Source of the DNA: CAVXFB01 sp963760935
GTDB lineage: Bacteria; Planctomycetota; Planctomycetia; Pirellulales; Thermoguttaceae
Assembly: GCA_963760935.1 (NCBI GenBank)
Contig: CAVXFB010000006.1
Location: 248,001 to 312,000, forward strand
Direction of reading: 5' to 3'
DNA: 64,000 bases
Made by a program: the position numbers and the translations under genes
In this document: positions 47,241-57,256 of the stretch, piece by piece
Layout: every line of letters starts with the position of its first letter
Numbering within the stretch: position 1 is the first letter of the stretch
Notes under the pieces: generated by a model
The model's database searches: none
Told to the model about the DNA's origin: nothing
The model's input: the letters and a program-made list of their open reading frames with translations, nothing else

Positions 47241-47585
47241 TTAACCTGGCGGCCAGTCCAGCTTCCGCCCGGCCAGCAGATGGAAGTGCAGATGGGCAAC
47301 AGCTTGGCCCGCGTCTCGGCCGCAATTGGCTACGACGCGGTAGCCATTCTCCAGCCCCAGCTTCGCGGCCAGTTGCCGGATCACCACGAACAAATGGCCG
47401 ACCAATTCGGCGTCGCCCTCGCCGATCTCGTTGACCGAGGCGATCTCCCGCTTGGGGATCACCAATATGTGCGTCGGCGCCATTGGGTTTACATCCTCAA
47501 ACGCCAGACACAAATCGTCCTCGTAAATGATTTTCGCCGGAATTTCGCCGTCGATGATCCGCTTGAAAATTGTCTTTTCTCCCAT
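47241..47585 (-). CDS. HIT-family nucleotide hydrolase (HINT type)
   Basis: Cleaves nucleotide phosphoramidates or similar. The histidine triad HLHFHLLAG lies near residues 100-108, with the usual start TIFKRIIDGEIPAKIIYEDD and FEDVNPMAPTHILVIPK. 114 aa, standard for HINT. The start is placed at 47585 because TAGGAGC lies a few bases upstream; 23 further in-frame residues are not homologous. Confidence 0.92.
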   Translation of the reverse strand: MGEKTIFKRIIDGEIPAKIIYEDDLCLAFEDVNPMAPTHILVIPKREIASVNEIGEGDAELVGHLFVVIRQLAAKLGLENGYRVVANCGRDAGQAVAHLHFHLLAGRKLDWPPG

Positions 47586-47795
47586 CTTCGCTCCTAATCC
47601 TTCGTTTTGAGGGCTCAGTGCTATAAAGATGCATTGCTGCGCACACGGCCGCATCGGTGGGATACGCGGCAGGGAAAAATCGGCCTTTGTCCATGATCCG
47701 CCCGGCCTGCCAATATAGCAGGATCGCGGCTACAATAGTACCCGTTCGCAAACTGAGGCGGCCTCCATTCCTAAGGCGCTGAGCGCTCATTTACC

Positions 47796-48582
47796 GTGAC
47801 TATTCTGCCAACCAGCGATCGTCCGCTATCCGGCCTGCGGGTTGTGGTCACGCGCCCGGCAGACCCGCGAGATGCGCTGGCCGTGCGATTGCGCGAGCTG
47901 GGGGCCGAGGTCCTCGTCCAGCCGGCAATTTGCATTGGCCCGCCCGTCGATTGGCAGCCCGTCGATGCGGCCCTGGCCCGGTTGCACGAGTTCGACTGGC
48001 TGGTCTTTCTCAGTGCCAACGGCGTTCGATATCTGTTGGACCGGCTGACCCAGGCCGGTGGGGTGGCGCGGCTCGCCGGTGTGCGGATAGCGGCGATCGG
48101 ACCGGGCACGGCCGACGAACTGGCCCGCTACCAGGTTCGCGCCGAGTTGGTGCCCGAGCAATTCCGCGCCGAGGCGCTGGCCGAGGCGTTGTCGCACGAG
48201 GCGCCGGGCCGCCGGTTTCTGCTTGCGCGTGCGAGTCGGGGCCGCGAAGTGCTCGCCGAACAACTGGCCGCCGCCGGCGCACGTGGAGCAAGTCGTCGTC
48301 TATTCGAGCAGCGATACCGAGCAACCGAATCCGGAGGTTGTCGCCGGGCTCCGCGCGGGACAGATCGATTGGATCACCGTGACCAGTTCCGCTATTGCCC
48401 GCTCGCTGGCAAAGCTGTTTGGCCCTGACATGCGGCTGGCCAAATTGGCGAGCATTAGCCCCATCACGTCGGCGGCGCTCCGCGAGTTGGGATATGAGCC
48501 GGCCGCCGAAGCGGACCAGTACACCCTGGCGGGATTGGCCGCGGCAATCGCTTGCCACAACCGAACCGAGCTACAACGATGA
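47796..48582 (+). CDS. hemD: Uroporphyrinogen-III synthase, one frameshift
   Basis: Closes and inverts ring D of hydroxymethylbilane to uroporphyrinogen III in haem synthesis. The two-domain HemD pattern is present: LRVVVTRPADPRDALAVRL at the start, VFLSANGVRYLLDRL, RIAAIGPGTADELA, then after a frame change at about 48278 HVEQVVVYSSSDTE, WITVTSSAIARSLAKLFG and SISPITSAALRELGY. About 262 aa. GTG start at 47796. HemD is normally essential, so the frameshift is probably a sequencing error. Overlaps the next gene by ATGA. Confidence 0.85.
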
Positions 48583-49043
48583 TCTTCGATCGCCTGACGA
48601 ATGCCCCGTTCTATCGACCGCTGAGCCCGAGAATCGCTTTGGCGCTGGATTACATCAGCCGCACGCGCTTTTCCGATACGGCCGACGGCCGCTACGAACT
48701 GGACGGAAACAATGTCTACGCCATCGTGAGCCGGTATCAACCCAAGTCGCTGGCCGACGCCGTGTGGGAGGCGCACCGGCAATACATCGACGTACAGTAT
48801 GTGGCCGAGGGCATTGAGCGCATCGGCTATGCGCCGTTGTGCGAGGGACTTACTGTCCGGCGGACATACGACGAACAGGCGGATACGATTCTTTATGATG
48901 CGGCCGGCAATTTCCTTGATGTACCGGCGGGCAGTTTCGCGATTTTTACGCCCGGTGACGTGCATGCGCCCGGTGTGGTGTCCCAGTCGGCCGATGCCGC
49001 ATTGCGCGTCTGCAAGGTTGTGGTGAAGTGTCGAATTACATAG
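48579..49043 (+). CDS. YhcH/YjgK/YiaL family protein
   Basis: Small cupin-like beta-barrel protein (DUF386). Family landmarks are YAIVSRYQPK, EAHRQYIDVQYVAEGIERIGY and GSFAIFTPGDVHAPGV, the last holding the metal-site His. 154 aa, normal size. Start ATG 48579 overlaps the hemD stop (ATGA), so translation is coupled. Relatives act in sialic-acid or other sugar catabolism, sometimes as anomerases; the specific role here is unknown. Confidence 0.87.
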   Translation: MIFDRLTNAPFYRPLSPRIALALDYISRTRFSDTADGRYELDGNNVYAIVSRYQPKSLADAVWEAHRQYIDVQYVAEGIERIGYAPLCEGLTVRRTYDEQADTILYDAAGNFLDVPAGSFAIFTPGDVHAPGVVSQSADAALRVCKVVVKCRIT

Positions 49044-49095
49044 ATAGCGCCGCCAACGGCTCATCCCGCGTAAGATTACAAGTGGAGGTGTCGTG

Positions 49096-50694
49096 ATGAA
49101 GACCGAACTGCCCGCGAACATTCTGCCCGAGGTGGCCGCATTTCTCGGTGAAAGTCCGCTGCCGGCGGTGATCGGCGGCGAGAACGTGATGGCCGCCAGT
49201 GGAGAGCTTTTTTGCACCCGCGACCCCGGTTCAGGCGAGCCGCTGGCCGAAGTGGCCGCTATGCAGGCCGACGACGTGGACAGCGCCGTCAAAGCGGCCC
49301 AACGGGCGTTCGACACCACCGGCTGGCCACGGCTGTCGCCCAACGAGCGCGGTGTGCTTCTGCACCGGTTGGCCGATTTGGTCGAACGGCGGAAGCCGAT
49401 CATCGGGCAGATCGAGGCTCTCGATGCGGGCAAAATTCTTGCCCAGGCCGAGGGCGACGTGCAGAACTTCGTCGACACGTTACGCTACTACACCGACCTG
49501 GCGATCCACTGTCAGCAAGGCGGAAAAGGGGACAGTCCCCATTTGTGCGAAGCACCCTCCGAGCCGTTCCGGCAAATGGGGACCGTCCCCTTTTCTGCCC
49601 CTGTCCCCTTTTCCGCCCAGTACCGCAGTCCGCTAGCTATCGCCGGCCACGAGGCCTGGACAGTGCGACAGCCGTGGGGACCCTGTGGGTTCATCTTTCC
49701 ATGGAACTTCCCCATCCTACTGATCGGATGGAACATTTCGCCTGCCTTGGCCGCCGGCAACACGGTAGTCATCAAGCCGGCCGAGGATACGCCGCTGTCG
49801 GCGATTTACGTCGCGCGGTTGGCGCGGGAGGTGGGCATTCCCGACGGCGTCATCAATGTCGTGCCTGGCTTCGGCGCGACGGCCGGCGCGGCCTTGGCAT
49901 CGCACCCAGGACTGAAGCGGATGTCGTTCACTGGTTCACCCGAGGTGGGCCGCTCGATTGCCGCCGCTTGCGGCCGAAACCTCGTGCCGGTCAAGCTGGA
50001 ACTCGGGGGCAAGGGCGCCGCGGTGATCTTCGACGACGTCGACCTGCTACAAACTGTCGAATCGCTGGCCCAGGCGATCACATTCCACACGGGCCAGGTC
50101 TGCTGCGATGCGACCCGCTGGCTGATCCACAAGTCGGTCTATGCGAAGTTCGTTGACGCCAGCGTCGAGCGGCTGCGGCAAGTGAAAGTGGGATACGAGC
50201 TCGATCCGGCCGCTGAAATGGGCCCGGTAGTGAGTCAGAAGCAGCGCGAGCGCGTGCTGAGCTATCTGCGCCGCGGCCATGAAGAAGGGGCGGAGGTTCT
50301 GCTCGAAGGCGGGCCACAGGACGTGCCCGGCCATCAAGGCTTTTACGTCAAGCCGGCCTTGCTGGCCGGCTCGCTCGCGAACGTTGCCGCCCGCGAAGAG
50401 ATCTTCGGACCCGTGGCGTACCTCGCCCCGTTCAGCAGCGAAGAGGAAGCCATCGAGATGGTCAATCAAACCGATTATGGCTTGGCCAACAGCGTCTGGA
50501 CCAGCGACTTGATCCGTGCACAACGCGTCGCCGAGCGGATGGTGGCGGGCAGCAGTTGGATCAACGCCCACAACATTTTTCCGCACGGCGTCCCCTATGC
50601 CGGTGTCAACAAGAGCGGACTAGGCGGCGGCGTGCTCTCGGTCGAAACGCTCTTTGACTATTGGCGGAGCTTGTCGGTCGTGCGGCCATTGTAG
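49096..50694 (+). CDS. NAD(P)-dependent aldehyde dehydrogenase with in-frame palindromic insertion
   Basis: Oxidises an aldehyde to its acid. Complete ALDH signatures: GFIFPWNFPILLIGW, KPAEDTPLS, SFTGSPEVGR, catalytic Glu in LELGGKGA, and catalytic Cys in TGQVCCDATR. About 35 residues (QGGKGDSPHLCEAPSEPF... to PVPFSAQ) come from the palindromic element at 49519-49617 and lie before the coenzyme-binding core, between the TLRYYTDLAIH helix and YRSPLAIAGHEAW. Direct CAG triplets flank the insert at 49513-49515 and 49618-49620. ATG 49096 has GGAGG seven bases upstream. 532 aa versus about 490 expected. Confidence 0.88.
   Translation: MKTELPANILPEVAAFLGESPLPAVIGGENVMAASGELFCTRDPGSGEPLAEVAAMQADDVDSAVKAAQRAFDTTGWPRLSPNERGVLLHRLADLVERRKPIIGQIEALDAGKILAQAEGDVQNFVDTLRYYTDLAIHCQQGGKGDSPHLCEAPSEPFRQMGTVPFSAPVPFSAQYRSPLAIAGHEAWTVRQPWGPCGFIFPWNFPILLIGWNISPALAAGNTVVIKPAEDTPLSAIYVARLAREVGIPDGVINVVPGFGATAGAALASHPGLKRMSFTGSPEVGRSIAAACGRNLVPVKLELGGKGAAVIFDDVDLLQTVESLAQAITFHTGQVCCDATRWLIHKSVYAKFVDASVERLRQVKVGYELDPAAEMGPVVSQKQRERVLSYLRRGHEEGAEVLLEGGPQDVPGHQGFYVKPALLAGSLANVAAREEIFGPVAYLAPFSSEEEAIEMVNQTDYGLANSVWTSDLIRAQRVAERMVAGSSWINAHNIFPHGVPYAGVNKSGLGGGVLSVETLFDYWRSLSVVRPL
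49519..49617 (+). repeat. Intragenic palindromic element, copy C with duplicated tail
   Basis: Left arm from 49522, loop GTGCGAAGCACCCTCC as in copy A, right arm ending at 49595. A repeat of the right tail follows at 49601-49617 and is an exact 17-base complement of 49519-49535. The total insertion between flanking CAG triplets is 102 bases, or 105 with one triplet, so it keeps the frame. Confidence 0.88.
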
Positions 50695-50696
50695 CC

Positions 50697-50762
50697 GTAG
50701 GGTCCGCCGTGCGGACCATGGCGAGAGGTGGCAGCCATCACGGTCCGCGTGGCGGACCCTAC
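50697..50762. repeat. GTAGGGTCCGC palindromes, copies 4 and 5, head to head
   Basis: Copy 4 at 50697-50717 and inverted copy 5 at 50742-50762 sit between the convergent aldehyde dehydrogenase and transporter genes. The TAG stop of the transporter (50759-50761, minus strand) lies inside copy 5. The arrangement can act as a two-way terminator. Confidence 0.75.
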
Positions 50763-52760
50763 GACTTATCGTCCCCCTCGTGCATCCACTTTTTCAATGG
50801 CGGCACCAGCAGGAAGCAGACGCCCGCGGCGACCATGGCAGCGATGGCGATCATGCCGTAGACGTTGGCATACATGTGGAGCGTCTCCTTCGGCGGTGGA
50901 ATCCACCCGGCTTCCGCGCCGGAGTCGCCAACTCGGGTGAATTGAGCGATGATGGCAGCCATAAATTGCGAGCCCGCCGTTGCCAGAAACCAACCTCCCA
51001 TCACCGTACTTACCAGTTGGGCTGGCGAGAGCTTCGTGACCATCGACAGGCCTACCGGCGACAGGCACAGCTCGCCGGTGGTGTGCAGGAGATACGCGAA
51101 AAGCAACCAACGCATGGCGACCATGCCGCGGCTATCGGCCACTTGTGCGCCCCACCACAACACGGCGAACCCCAGGGCCAATTGCAGCAGGCCCATGGCG
51201 AACTTCAGTGGAGTGCTCGGCTCCAAGCCGCGCGTTCCCAATTGCGTCCACAAGGCGGTGAAGACGAGCCCCAGCAGAAGAATATAGATGGGGTTAGCGG
51301 CCTGAAACAGGCTGGCCGGAAGTTCATCGGCCCGGCGAGCGATGTGCATTCCGACATTGTCGTCGGCCACTTGCCATTCGATTTGGAAGTTCTTGTCTTC
51401 GCTGTGCTGACGGCGCAGTTCGTTGAGCGCCGTGAGTGTGAACATTTGTTGGCCGTTATGATAGCCCAGTTGTTCTTGCGTTGGTTCAAGCGTGATGGTG
51501 CGCCCGACGTCGGCTTTTGTGACGACGCTCTCTCCCGTGCCGCCAACAACCCGATCCACATTTCGATCGGTAAAGTTATTGATCGAACTACCGGCCTGCT
51601 CGAAGAAGGCCCAGAACAACAGGCTAAAAAATGTAAGAATCAGCACGACATACATGCGTTGCCGCGGCACAGTCGGCAAACGAAAGGTCTCGATAATCAG
51701 ATAGCCGAAGGCCAGCAGGCCAGACAGTGCCAGCACGACGCCCGCTGGTTTGCTTACTTCTTTGAGGCAGACGGCGGCAATGCGCCAACCGGGCTGTCGC
51801 TGGTCTCCAGGGGCTTGATGGTGGCGTCGGAGATCAAGTCCATCGGACGTCCGTCGACCCGAAGCATGGCGCCGCCCGAGACGAGCAGGAAAAAGAGAGG
51901 AACCAGCAGCAAAGTGCCCAAGTAGACGGCCCATTCCATGTTGAGAATGCCGGCAATGGTCTGTCGCAGCCGCTCGGGTTGGCGCGGAAGTCCTGCCAGC
52001 GCCGGCAGCCCGCCGCGTAGAATGGCCAGCCCGGCGATGATCGCCGCCGTCACGAGGGCGAGGGCGACGAACAGATTGACACCCGTCGACAGTAGCTCGG
52101 GCGGATGGAAATAGACCAATCCTCCCGCGGCGGCCAGCGCACCACACAGTATCAGTATTCCGGCAACGAGCCTTGGCAGCACGAAGACGGCCAAGCCCGT
52201 CAACATGCCGATGGTGGCGAGCCCAAAGCCATAGCTCCAACTGTAAGTTTCACCGATGTAACCGCACAGCAAGGGCGACATGGCCGCGCCCAGGTTGACG
52301 CCCATGTAAAAGATCGTGAAGCCCGCATCGCGGCGGCCCGGCAGTGGACCATACAGGGTGCCAACGATCGCCGATATGTTGGGTTTGAAGAAGCCGTTGC
52401 CGGCGATCAGCAGCGCCAAGCCGGTGTAGAAACCGAGTGTATGCGGAATCATGAGCAACGCTTGTCCGGCCGCCATCAGGAGCCCGCCAAAGACGACGGC
52501 TTTTCGCGCCCAAGAAGCCGGTCGGCCAGCATGCCACCAAAGAACGGCGTCATGTAAACGAGCGCCGTGTAGGCGCCGTACACTGCATAAGCGTCGCCGT
52601 CGCCATAGCCCAGGAAGCCTTTGGTCATGTAGAAGACCAACAGCGCCCGCATACCGTAGTACGAAAACCGCTCCCACATCTCGGCGAAGAATAGCGTGTA
52701 GAGTCCGGATGGGTGGCCGAACAGCATCCCCTGGGGAGCTTGGGCGGAGGATTTCATCAA
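50759..52760 (-). CDS. POT/PTR2-family peptide transporter, two frameshifts
   Basis: Proton-coupled di/tripeptide uptake in the inner membrane. The start MFGHPSGLYTLFFAEMWERFSYYGMRALLVFYM is classic, with the ExxERFxYY motif. Frame changes at about 52515 (ADRLLG to RKAVVFGGLL) and about 51762 (PPSASKK to KEVSKPAGVVLAL) are needed. The middle part has NGFFKPNISAIVGTLYG and FTIFYMGVNLGA; the end has HTTGELCLSPVGLSMVTKLSPA. A periplasmic-loop insertion of about 130 residues follows FFEQAGSS. About 667 aa. Its stop lies in a palindromic repeat. Substrate range inferred from family. Confidence 0.83.
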
Positions 52761-52784
52761 ACGATCCCAATTGTGGTCTAGCGA

Positions 52785-52942
52785 AGTGTCTCAAACAGAT
52801 GGTTACTAATGTGGCTTAGGGTGCCACTGCTGGCTTGTCCAACAGTGCCGAACTGTCACTGCGGCCAACACTGCTGGACAAGCCAGCAGTGGCACCCAAC
52901 TTCGCTATTCTCTGCAAAAAAGACACCTCAATTACGAGACAC
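52785..52942. mobile_element. MITE-like element, copy 2
   Basis: Terminal AGTGTCTC and its complement GAGACAC enclose an internal perfect 23-base inverted repeat (GGGTGCCACTGCTGGC... and its complement). It shares ends (AGTGTCTCA, ACCTCAATT) with copy 1 at 37131-37275. It lies directly upstream of the transporter start, again in a promoter region. Confidence 0.78.
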
Positions 52943-53027
52943 GACACTCGATATCGCTCAGTCGAAGCCGAGCGCCTCCCTGGTAGGTAGATCGACTGCA
53001 ACTTTGTACCGGTACATACCAAAATCG

Positions 53028-54725
53028 TCAATTCGCCACCTTCAAATCCTCGGCAAACGCCTTGGGGCTCAACTCGGCGCCGGTGGCGTGGCGAGTTAGC
53101 TTGTTCCAGTTCAGGCTGAGGCCGGGGCCGAACACCCGATCCTTCATGAACTGGCCCGCAGCCTTGTTGCCAACGTAGATTGCTCCGGCCGGATTGGTGC
53201 CGGGCAGAATCTTCTCGATTAGCGCATGATGCACTTGCGACGCGAACATTTCGCCGAGCATGTAGTTGTGATAGTAGACCGGCGCACCGATCAAGTGATA
53301 CTTGCTGGCGAAGTCGGGCTCGTTGCGGCCCGCGGGGCGCTTGATCTCCTGATACTTTTCGACAAGATCCCACCACAGCCGATTCAAGTCCTGATCGGGA
53401 TTCTCGTACATCGACATCTCGAAGCGGAACATCACCTGGCAGTAACGGGAGAAGACCAAGAGGCGATTGCGCCGGAGCTTGGCCGCCGCGATGCGGAACC
53501 GCTCGGGATCGGACACCTTAGCCCCAAACGCCTGCAAGAAGTCGACGTTCTGCGTGAACCGCTCGAACATCATGGCCACCCCCTCGGTGCACAAGGGATG
53601 GGCGTCCGTGTGCAAGATGTAAGGCAAGCCGCTGCCGACGTTCTTCGAGTAGACGGCGTGGCCAAACTCGTGCAGCGACGTGGCAAGCCATTCGCGGCCC
53701 GGTACAATGTTCTCCAGAACGCGGACGTCTCCCCGGCGATCGATATCGATGCAAAAGGCGTGCGGGTTTCTTGCCCGGCTTCTCGTACAGATCGCTATGA
53801 GCGATCACGTCATCGATCGGCAGCCCGATGCCGTCGTAAAAATCGCGCGTGACTTTCACCGGATCGAGCGGTTTGTAGACCGATTCGGGCAGATCGCCCA
53901 AGACGGCCGGAGCCTCCTGGAAAAACGGATCGTGATAATGCCACGGCCGCAGCTCGGCGACCGTAATGCCACAATTCTTTGCCAAGGCGGCGTCGATCTC
54001 GGCTTTCGCCTCGTGGAACGGCTGCCGTGTAAGTGCGTCAAGTTGGTCGAACAGTTTGAGGATCTGCTCCGGATCCTGTTCGCCGCAATAGAGTTGCAGC
54101 ACCTCGTAGTTCTTGAAGCCCAACTTGTGGGCAGCCTCGTTGCACGCGCCACCAGCTCGCGGAGATCGCCTGCGACTTCCGGCCCGACTTTCTTGCTGGC
54201 CTCCCAGACCGCGCGGCGCTCGGCCGAGTCGTGCGATTGGCGCAGCACGCGGCGGACATCGTTATCGGTCAATTCGTGGCCGTCGACCTTCGGGCGGAAG
54301 ACGTTGAACGCGCGCTCAACCGCGTTCGACTTAACCCGCATCTTCTGCAACAACTTGGGGTCCACCTGCTTCCCCAGATATTCCAGGTAGAGCACCGCGA
54401 TCTCCCGGGCCAAGCGCAGATCGGACACCGGGCCCTGCTTGATCGCCTTCAACTCGGCGAATCGCTCGGGATCAGAAAGGCAATCGTCCACCTTTCCCTC
54501 GGCGGCCTCCTTGCGCTCAAAATCTTCCTCTTTGCCGGTGACGTTGGCCGTCCAATAGAGCCGAGCGGCCTCGATCTCCAGCGGTCGAACGGTGGCTTCG
54601 TAGTATTCGACAAACTTCTTTGCTCGGGCATCTTGGTCCTTACGGGGCTCTTGTGCCGGAGCAAGTCCGACCGCCAGGCCCAGCGAGACTAAGACGACGG
54701 CAATCGTGAGATGGGAAAGCGACAT
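53028..54725 (-). CDS. M2-family (ACE-like) peptidyl-dipeptidase, two frameshifts
   Basis: Zinc peptidase, exported by signal MSLSHLTIAVVLVSLGLAVG. Three frame segments form one protein: ARLYWTANVTGKEEDFERKEA to ELVARATRL, then MGFKNYEVLQLYCGEQDP to HSDLYEKPGKK, then HAFCIDIDRRGDVRVLENIV with the zinc site LHEFGHAVYSK and Glu of CTEGVAMMFER, to the end. Breaks at about 54128 and 53775. About 566 aa, family-like. GAGGAGA just upstream fixes ATG 54725. The active site is complete, so the indels are probably errors. Releases dipeptides from peptide C-ends. Confidence 0.82.
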
Positions 54726-55106
54726 GGCGGTTCTCCTCGAATCTGTGCCAGTGACCGTCACAATACGTGCGCGGCTTGCTTGGGGCCACGGCGACCTCGG
54801 GCCTCATTGCCGCATCAGGCAGGATCATGCTACGGGAGTCGCTGGCCCGTAGCAAGTGAGGTTTACGCCGCCTAAACATACGGCGAACCCCGATCGGTCG
54901 ATGGCTGTCCTGTTGGGTGGCACGCTGCGTGGGACGAAGGTCGTCGTGGGCCCGTAAATTATGCCTCTGCGACTCCTCGATTGGGGCAAGGAAACCACTG
55001 TAGCGGCTTGAATTAAGTGTGGACCGGGCTTATGCTTAAATGTTTAGACCAAGACAGGACGCGGCGGCAATCGGCGGCGTCGGCTCGAGCGAGGGAAGGT
55101 GCTTCT
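54726..55106. promoter_or_regulatory. Divergent upstream region of peptidase and ilvB
   Basis: About 380 bases between divergent genes. Nothing coding is supported unless ilvB starts early (ATG 55032 or GTG 55017). No leader peptide or T-box pattern was seen for the branched-chain gene. Confidence 0.35.
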
Positions 55107-56894
55107 GTGGCGACCGTAAACAACCAACCCGCAGCATCGCAAGCGAAGGCGGCCGGGGCGCAACCGACCAGTGGCGCGGATATCGTGGTGCAGAGCCTCG
55201 TCAACCACGGCGTGGACACGGTGTTTGCCTACCCGGGCGGGGCAAGCATACCCTTGCACCAAGCGCTGACCCGATTCCGCGACCGGCTCCGCGTGATTCT
55301 GCCCCGGCACGAACAGGGGGGCGGGTTCGCCGCCCAGGGCTACGCCCGCTCCACCGGCAAGATCGGCGTCTGCATGGCCACGAGCGGGCCGGGCGCCACG
55401 AATCTCGTGACCTCGATCGCCGACGCCAAGCTGGATAGCGTGCCGCTCCTGGCAATCACCGGCCAGGTTGGCACGCCGGTCATTGGCACCGATGCCTTTC
55501 AGGAAACGCCGATCGTCGAAGTCTGCCGCAGCGTGACGAAGCACCACTATCTGGTGACCGACGTCAACGATATTGCCCGCGTGATGCGCGAGGCCTTTCA
55601 CGTGGCGACCACCGGTCGGCCCGGCCCCGTGTTGGTGGATATTCCCAAGAACGTGCAGAACATGCAGACGGTGCCCGACTACGACGCGCCGATGCAACTG
55701 CCCGGCTATCGGCTCGAAACGTGGACCGCCACGGCGGCCGAAGTGGCGGCAGCCGCCAAGATGATCGCCGCGGCAAAGCGCCCGGTGATCTACGCCGGCG
55801 GCGGCGTGGTGGCGGCCGGGGCAAGCCCCGAACTGATCGAGCTGGTGCGCAAGACCGAGATTCCCGTCACGATGACGCTGATGGGCCTGGGCTGCTTCCC
55901 CGGCGACGAGCCGCTCTCGTTGGATTTGTTGGGCATGCACGGCAGCGTCTACGCCAATTACGCCGTCGACAACGCCGATCTGGTGATCGCGCTGGGCGTG
56001 CGTTTCGACGATCGCGTGACCGGCCGCGTGTGCGACTTCGCCCGTGGCGCGAAAGTGATCCACGTCGACATCGATCCGTCCGAGATCAGCAAGATCCGCA
56101 AGCCGGAACTGGCCATCATCAGCGACGTGAAGCATTTTCTGCGTGAATTGAACAAGGTGGTGCAAGCGCCCGACGCGGCCGAATGGCGGCGCAAGGTGGC
56201 GGTGTGGAAACGCGAAGATCCGTTCCACTACGACAAGGATTTCAACGGCATCCTCCCGCAACACGCGATCACCGAACTCGACCGCCTCACCCGGGACCGC
56301 GATACGATCATCGCCACGGGCGTGGGCCAGCATCAAATGTGGGCGGCCCAGCATTTCAAACACCGCCACCCGCGCTGCTGGCTCTCCAGCAGCGGTTTGG
56401 GCACGATGGGCTTTGGTCTGCCGGCGGCCGTGGGGGCGAAGGCGGCGTGGCCCGATCGGTTGGTCGTCGATATCGACGGCGACGGCAGCCTGCTGATGAA
56501 TATCCAGGAGATGGCCACCTGCTATTGCGAAAAACTGCCGGTCAAGGTCATGCTGCTGAACAACATGCACCTGGGCATGGTCGTGCAATGGGAAGACCGT
56601 TTCCACGAATCGAACCGGGCGCATACGTACCTCGGCCCGATCGACGATCCCGAGGCGGTCGGCCGCGGCGACGGCATCACGCCGCAAAAACGCTATCCCG
56701 ATTTCGTCACCATCGCCCGCGGCTTTCAATGGGAGGCTCGGCACGTGTGGCGTAAATCCGAACTCACCGGCGCGCTGCAAGAGATGATCGACGCGCCCGG
56801 GCCGTACCTGCTGGACGTGCAAGTGCCCTATCAAGAGCACGTGCTGCCCATGATTCCTTCAGGCATGACCGTGCGCGAACTGATCAAGGAGTGA
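55107..56894 (+). CDS. ilvB: Acetolactate synthase large subunit
   Basis: Condenses two pyruvates to acetolactate for valine/leucine synthesis. All parts are visible: SGADIVVQSLVNHGVDTVFAYPGG, catalytic Glu in LPRHEQGGG, FAD/central domain (IYAGGGVVAAGASPEL), and the thiamine-diphosphate motif DGDGSLLMNIQEM to LLNNMHLGMV. The usual AAHM/ADGYAR is here GGGFAAQGYAR. GTG 55107 is taken as start (MATVNNQP) with GAGGGAAGG before it; earlier starts at 55032 and 55017 add non-homologous residues. 595 aa. No regulatory-subunit gene is adjacent. Confidence 0.9.
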   Translation: MATVNNQPAASQAKAAGAQPTSGADIVVQSLVNHGVDTVFAYPGGASIPLHQALTRFRDRLRVILPRHEQGGGFAAQGYARSTGKIGVCMATSGPGATNLVTSIADAKLDSVPLLAITGQVGTPVIGTDAFQETPIVEVCRSVTKHHYLVTDVNDIARVMREAFHVATTGRPGPVLVDIPKNVQNMQTVPDYDAPMQLPGYRLETWTATAAEVAAAAKMIAAAKRPVIYAGGGVVAAGASPELIELVRKTEIPVTMTLMGLGCFPGDEPLSLDLLGMHGSVYANYAVDNADLVIALGVRFDDRVTGRVCDFARGAKVIHVDIDPSEISKIRKPELAIISDVKHFLRELNKVVQAPDAAEWRRKVAVWKREDPFHYDKDFNGILPQHAITELDRLTRDRDTIIATGVGQHQMWAAQHFKHRHPRCWLSSSGLGTMGFGLPAAVGAKAAWPDRLVVDIDGDGSLLMNIQEMATCYCEKLPVKVMLLNNMHLGMVVQWEDRFHESNRAHTYLGPIDDPEAVGRGDGITPQKRYPDFVTIARGFQWEARHVWRKSELTGALQEMIDAPGPYLLDVQVPYQEHVLPMIPSGMTVRELIKE

Positions 56895-56908
56895 CGGAGG
56901 AGACTTTG

Positions 56909-57256
56909 ATGGCGGCTGCAATTCTTCACGATGCGGTGCTGGCAGATATCTTGAACCGGCTCGTGCAATCGTTCCACCCCGAACAAATCTACCTTTTCGG
57001 ATCGAAGGCACGGAATGAAGCGGGGCCAGACAGCGACTACGATCTTATGGTCGTGGTGCCCGATGATGCGCCGCTCGAACGACGACGCAGTCGTCGGGCG
57101 TACGAAGCGTTGCGGGGTACGGGCACGGCGGTAGACGTTCTCGTGTGGCCGCGGGAGCGGTTTGTCAGCCGACTTCATGTGGTTGCCTCGCTTCCGGCCG
57201 CGATCGTAAGGGAAGGGACTCTGCTCTATGACAAACGATCCGGCCTTGGTTGCTGA
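56909..57256 (+). CDS. MNT-type nucleotidyltransferase, HEPN partner
   Basis: Minimal nucleotidyltransferase with LFGSKARNEAGPDSDYDLMVVV (GS and two Asp) and third acid in TAVDVLVWP. 115 aa. GGAGGAG lies before ATG 56909. It overlaps the HEPN gene by 29 bases. In known MNT-HEPN pairs this protein modifies or neutralises the HEPN ribonuclease; whether this pair is a toxin-antitoxin system is inference. It follows ilvB by 14 bases and may share its transcript. Confidence 0.82.
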   Translation: MAAAILHDAVLADILNRLVQSFHPEQIYLFGSKARNEAGPDSDYDLMVVVPDDAPLERRRSRRAYEALRGTGTAVDVLVWPRERFVSRLHVVASLPAAIVREGTLLYDKRSGLGC

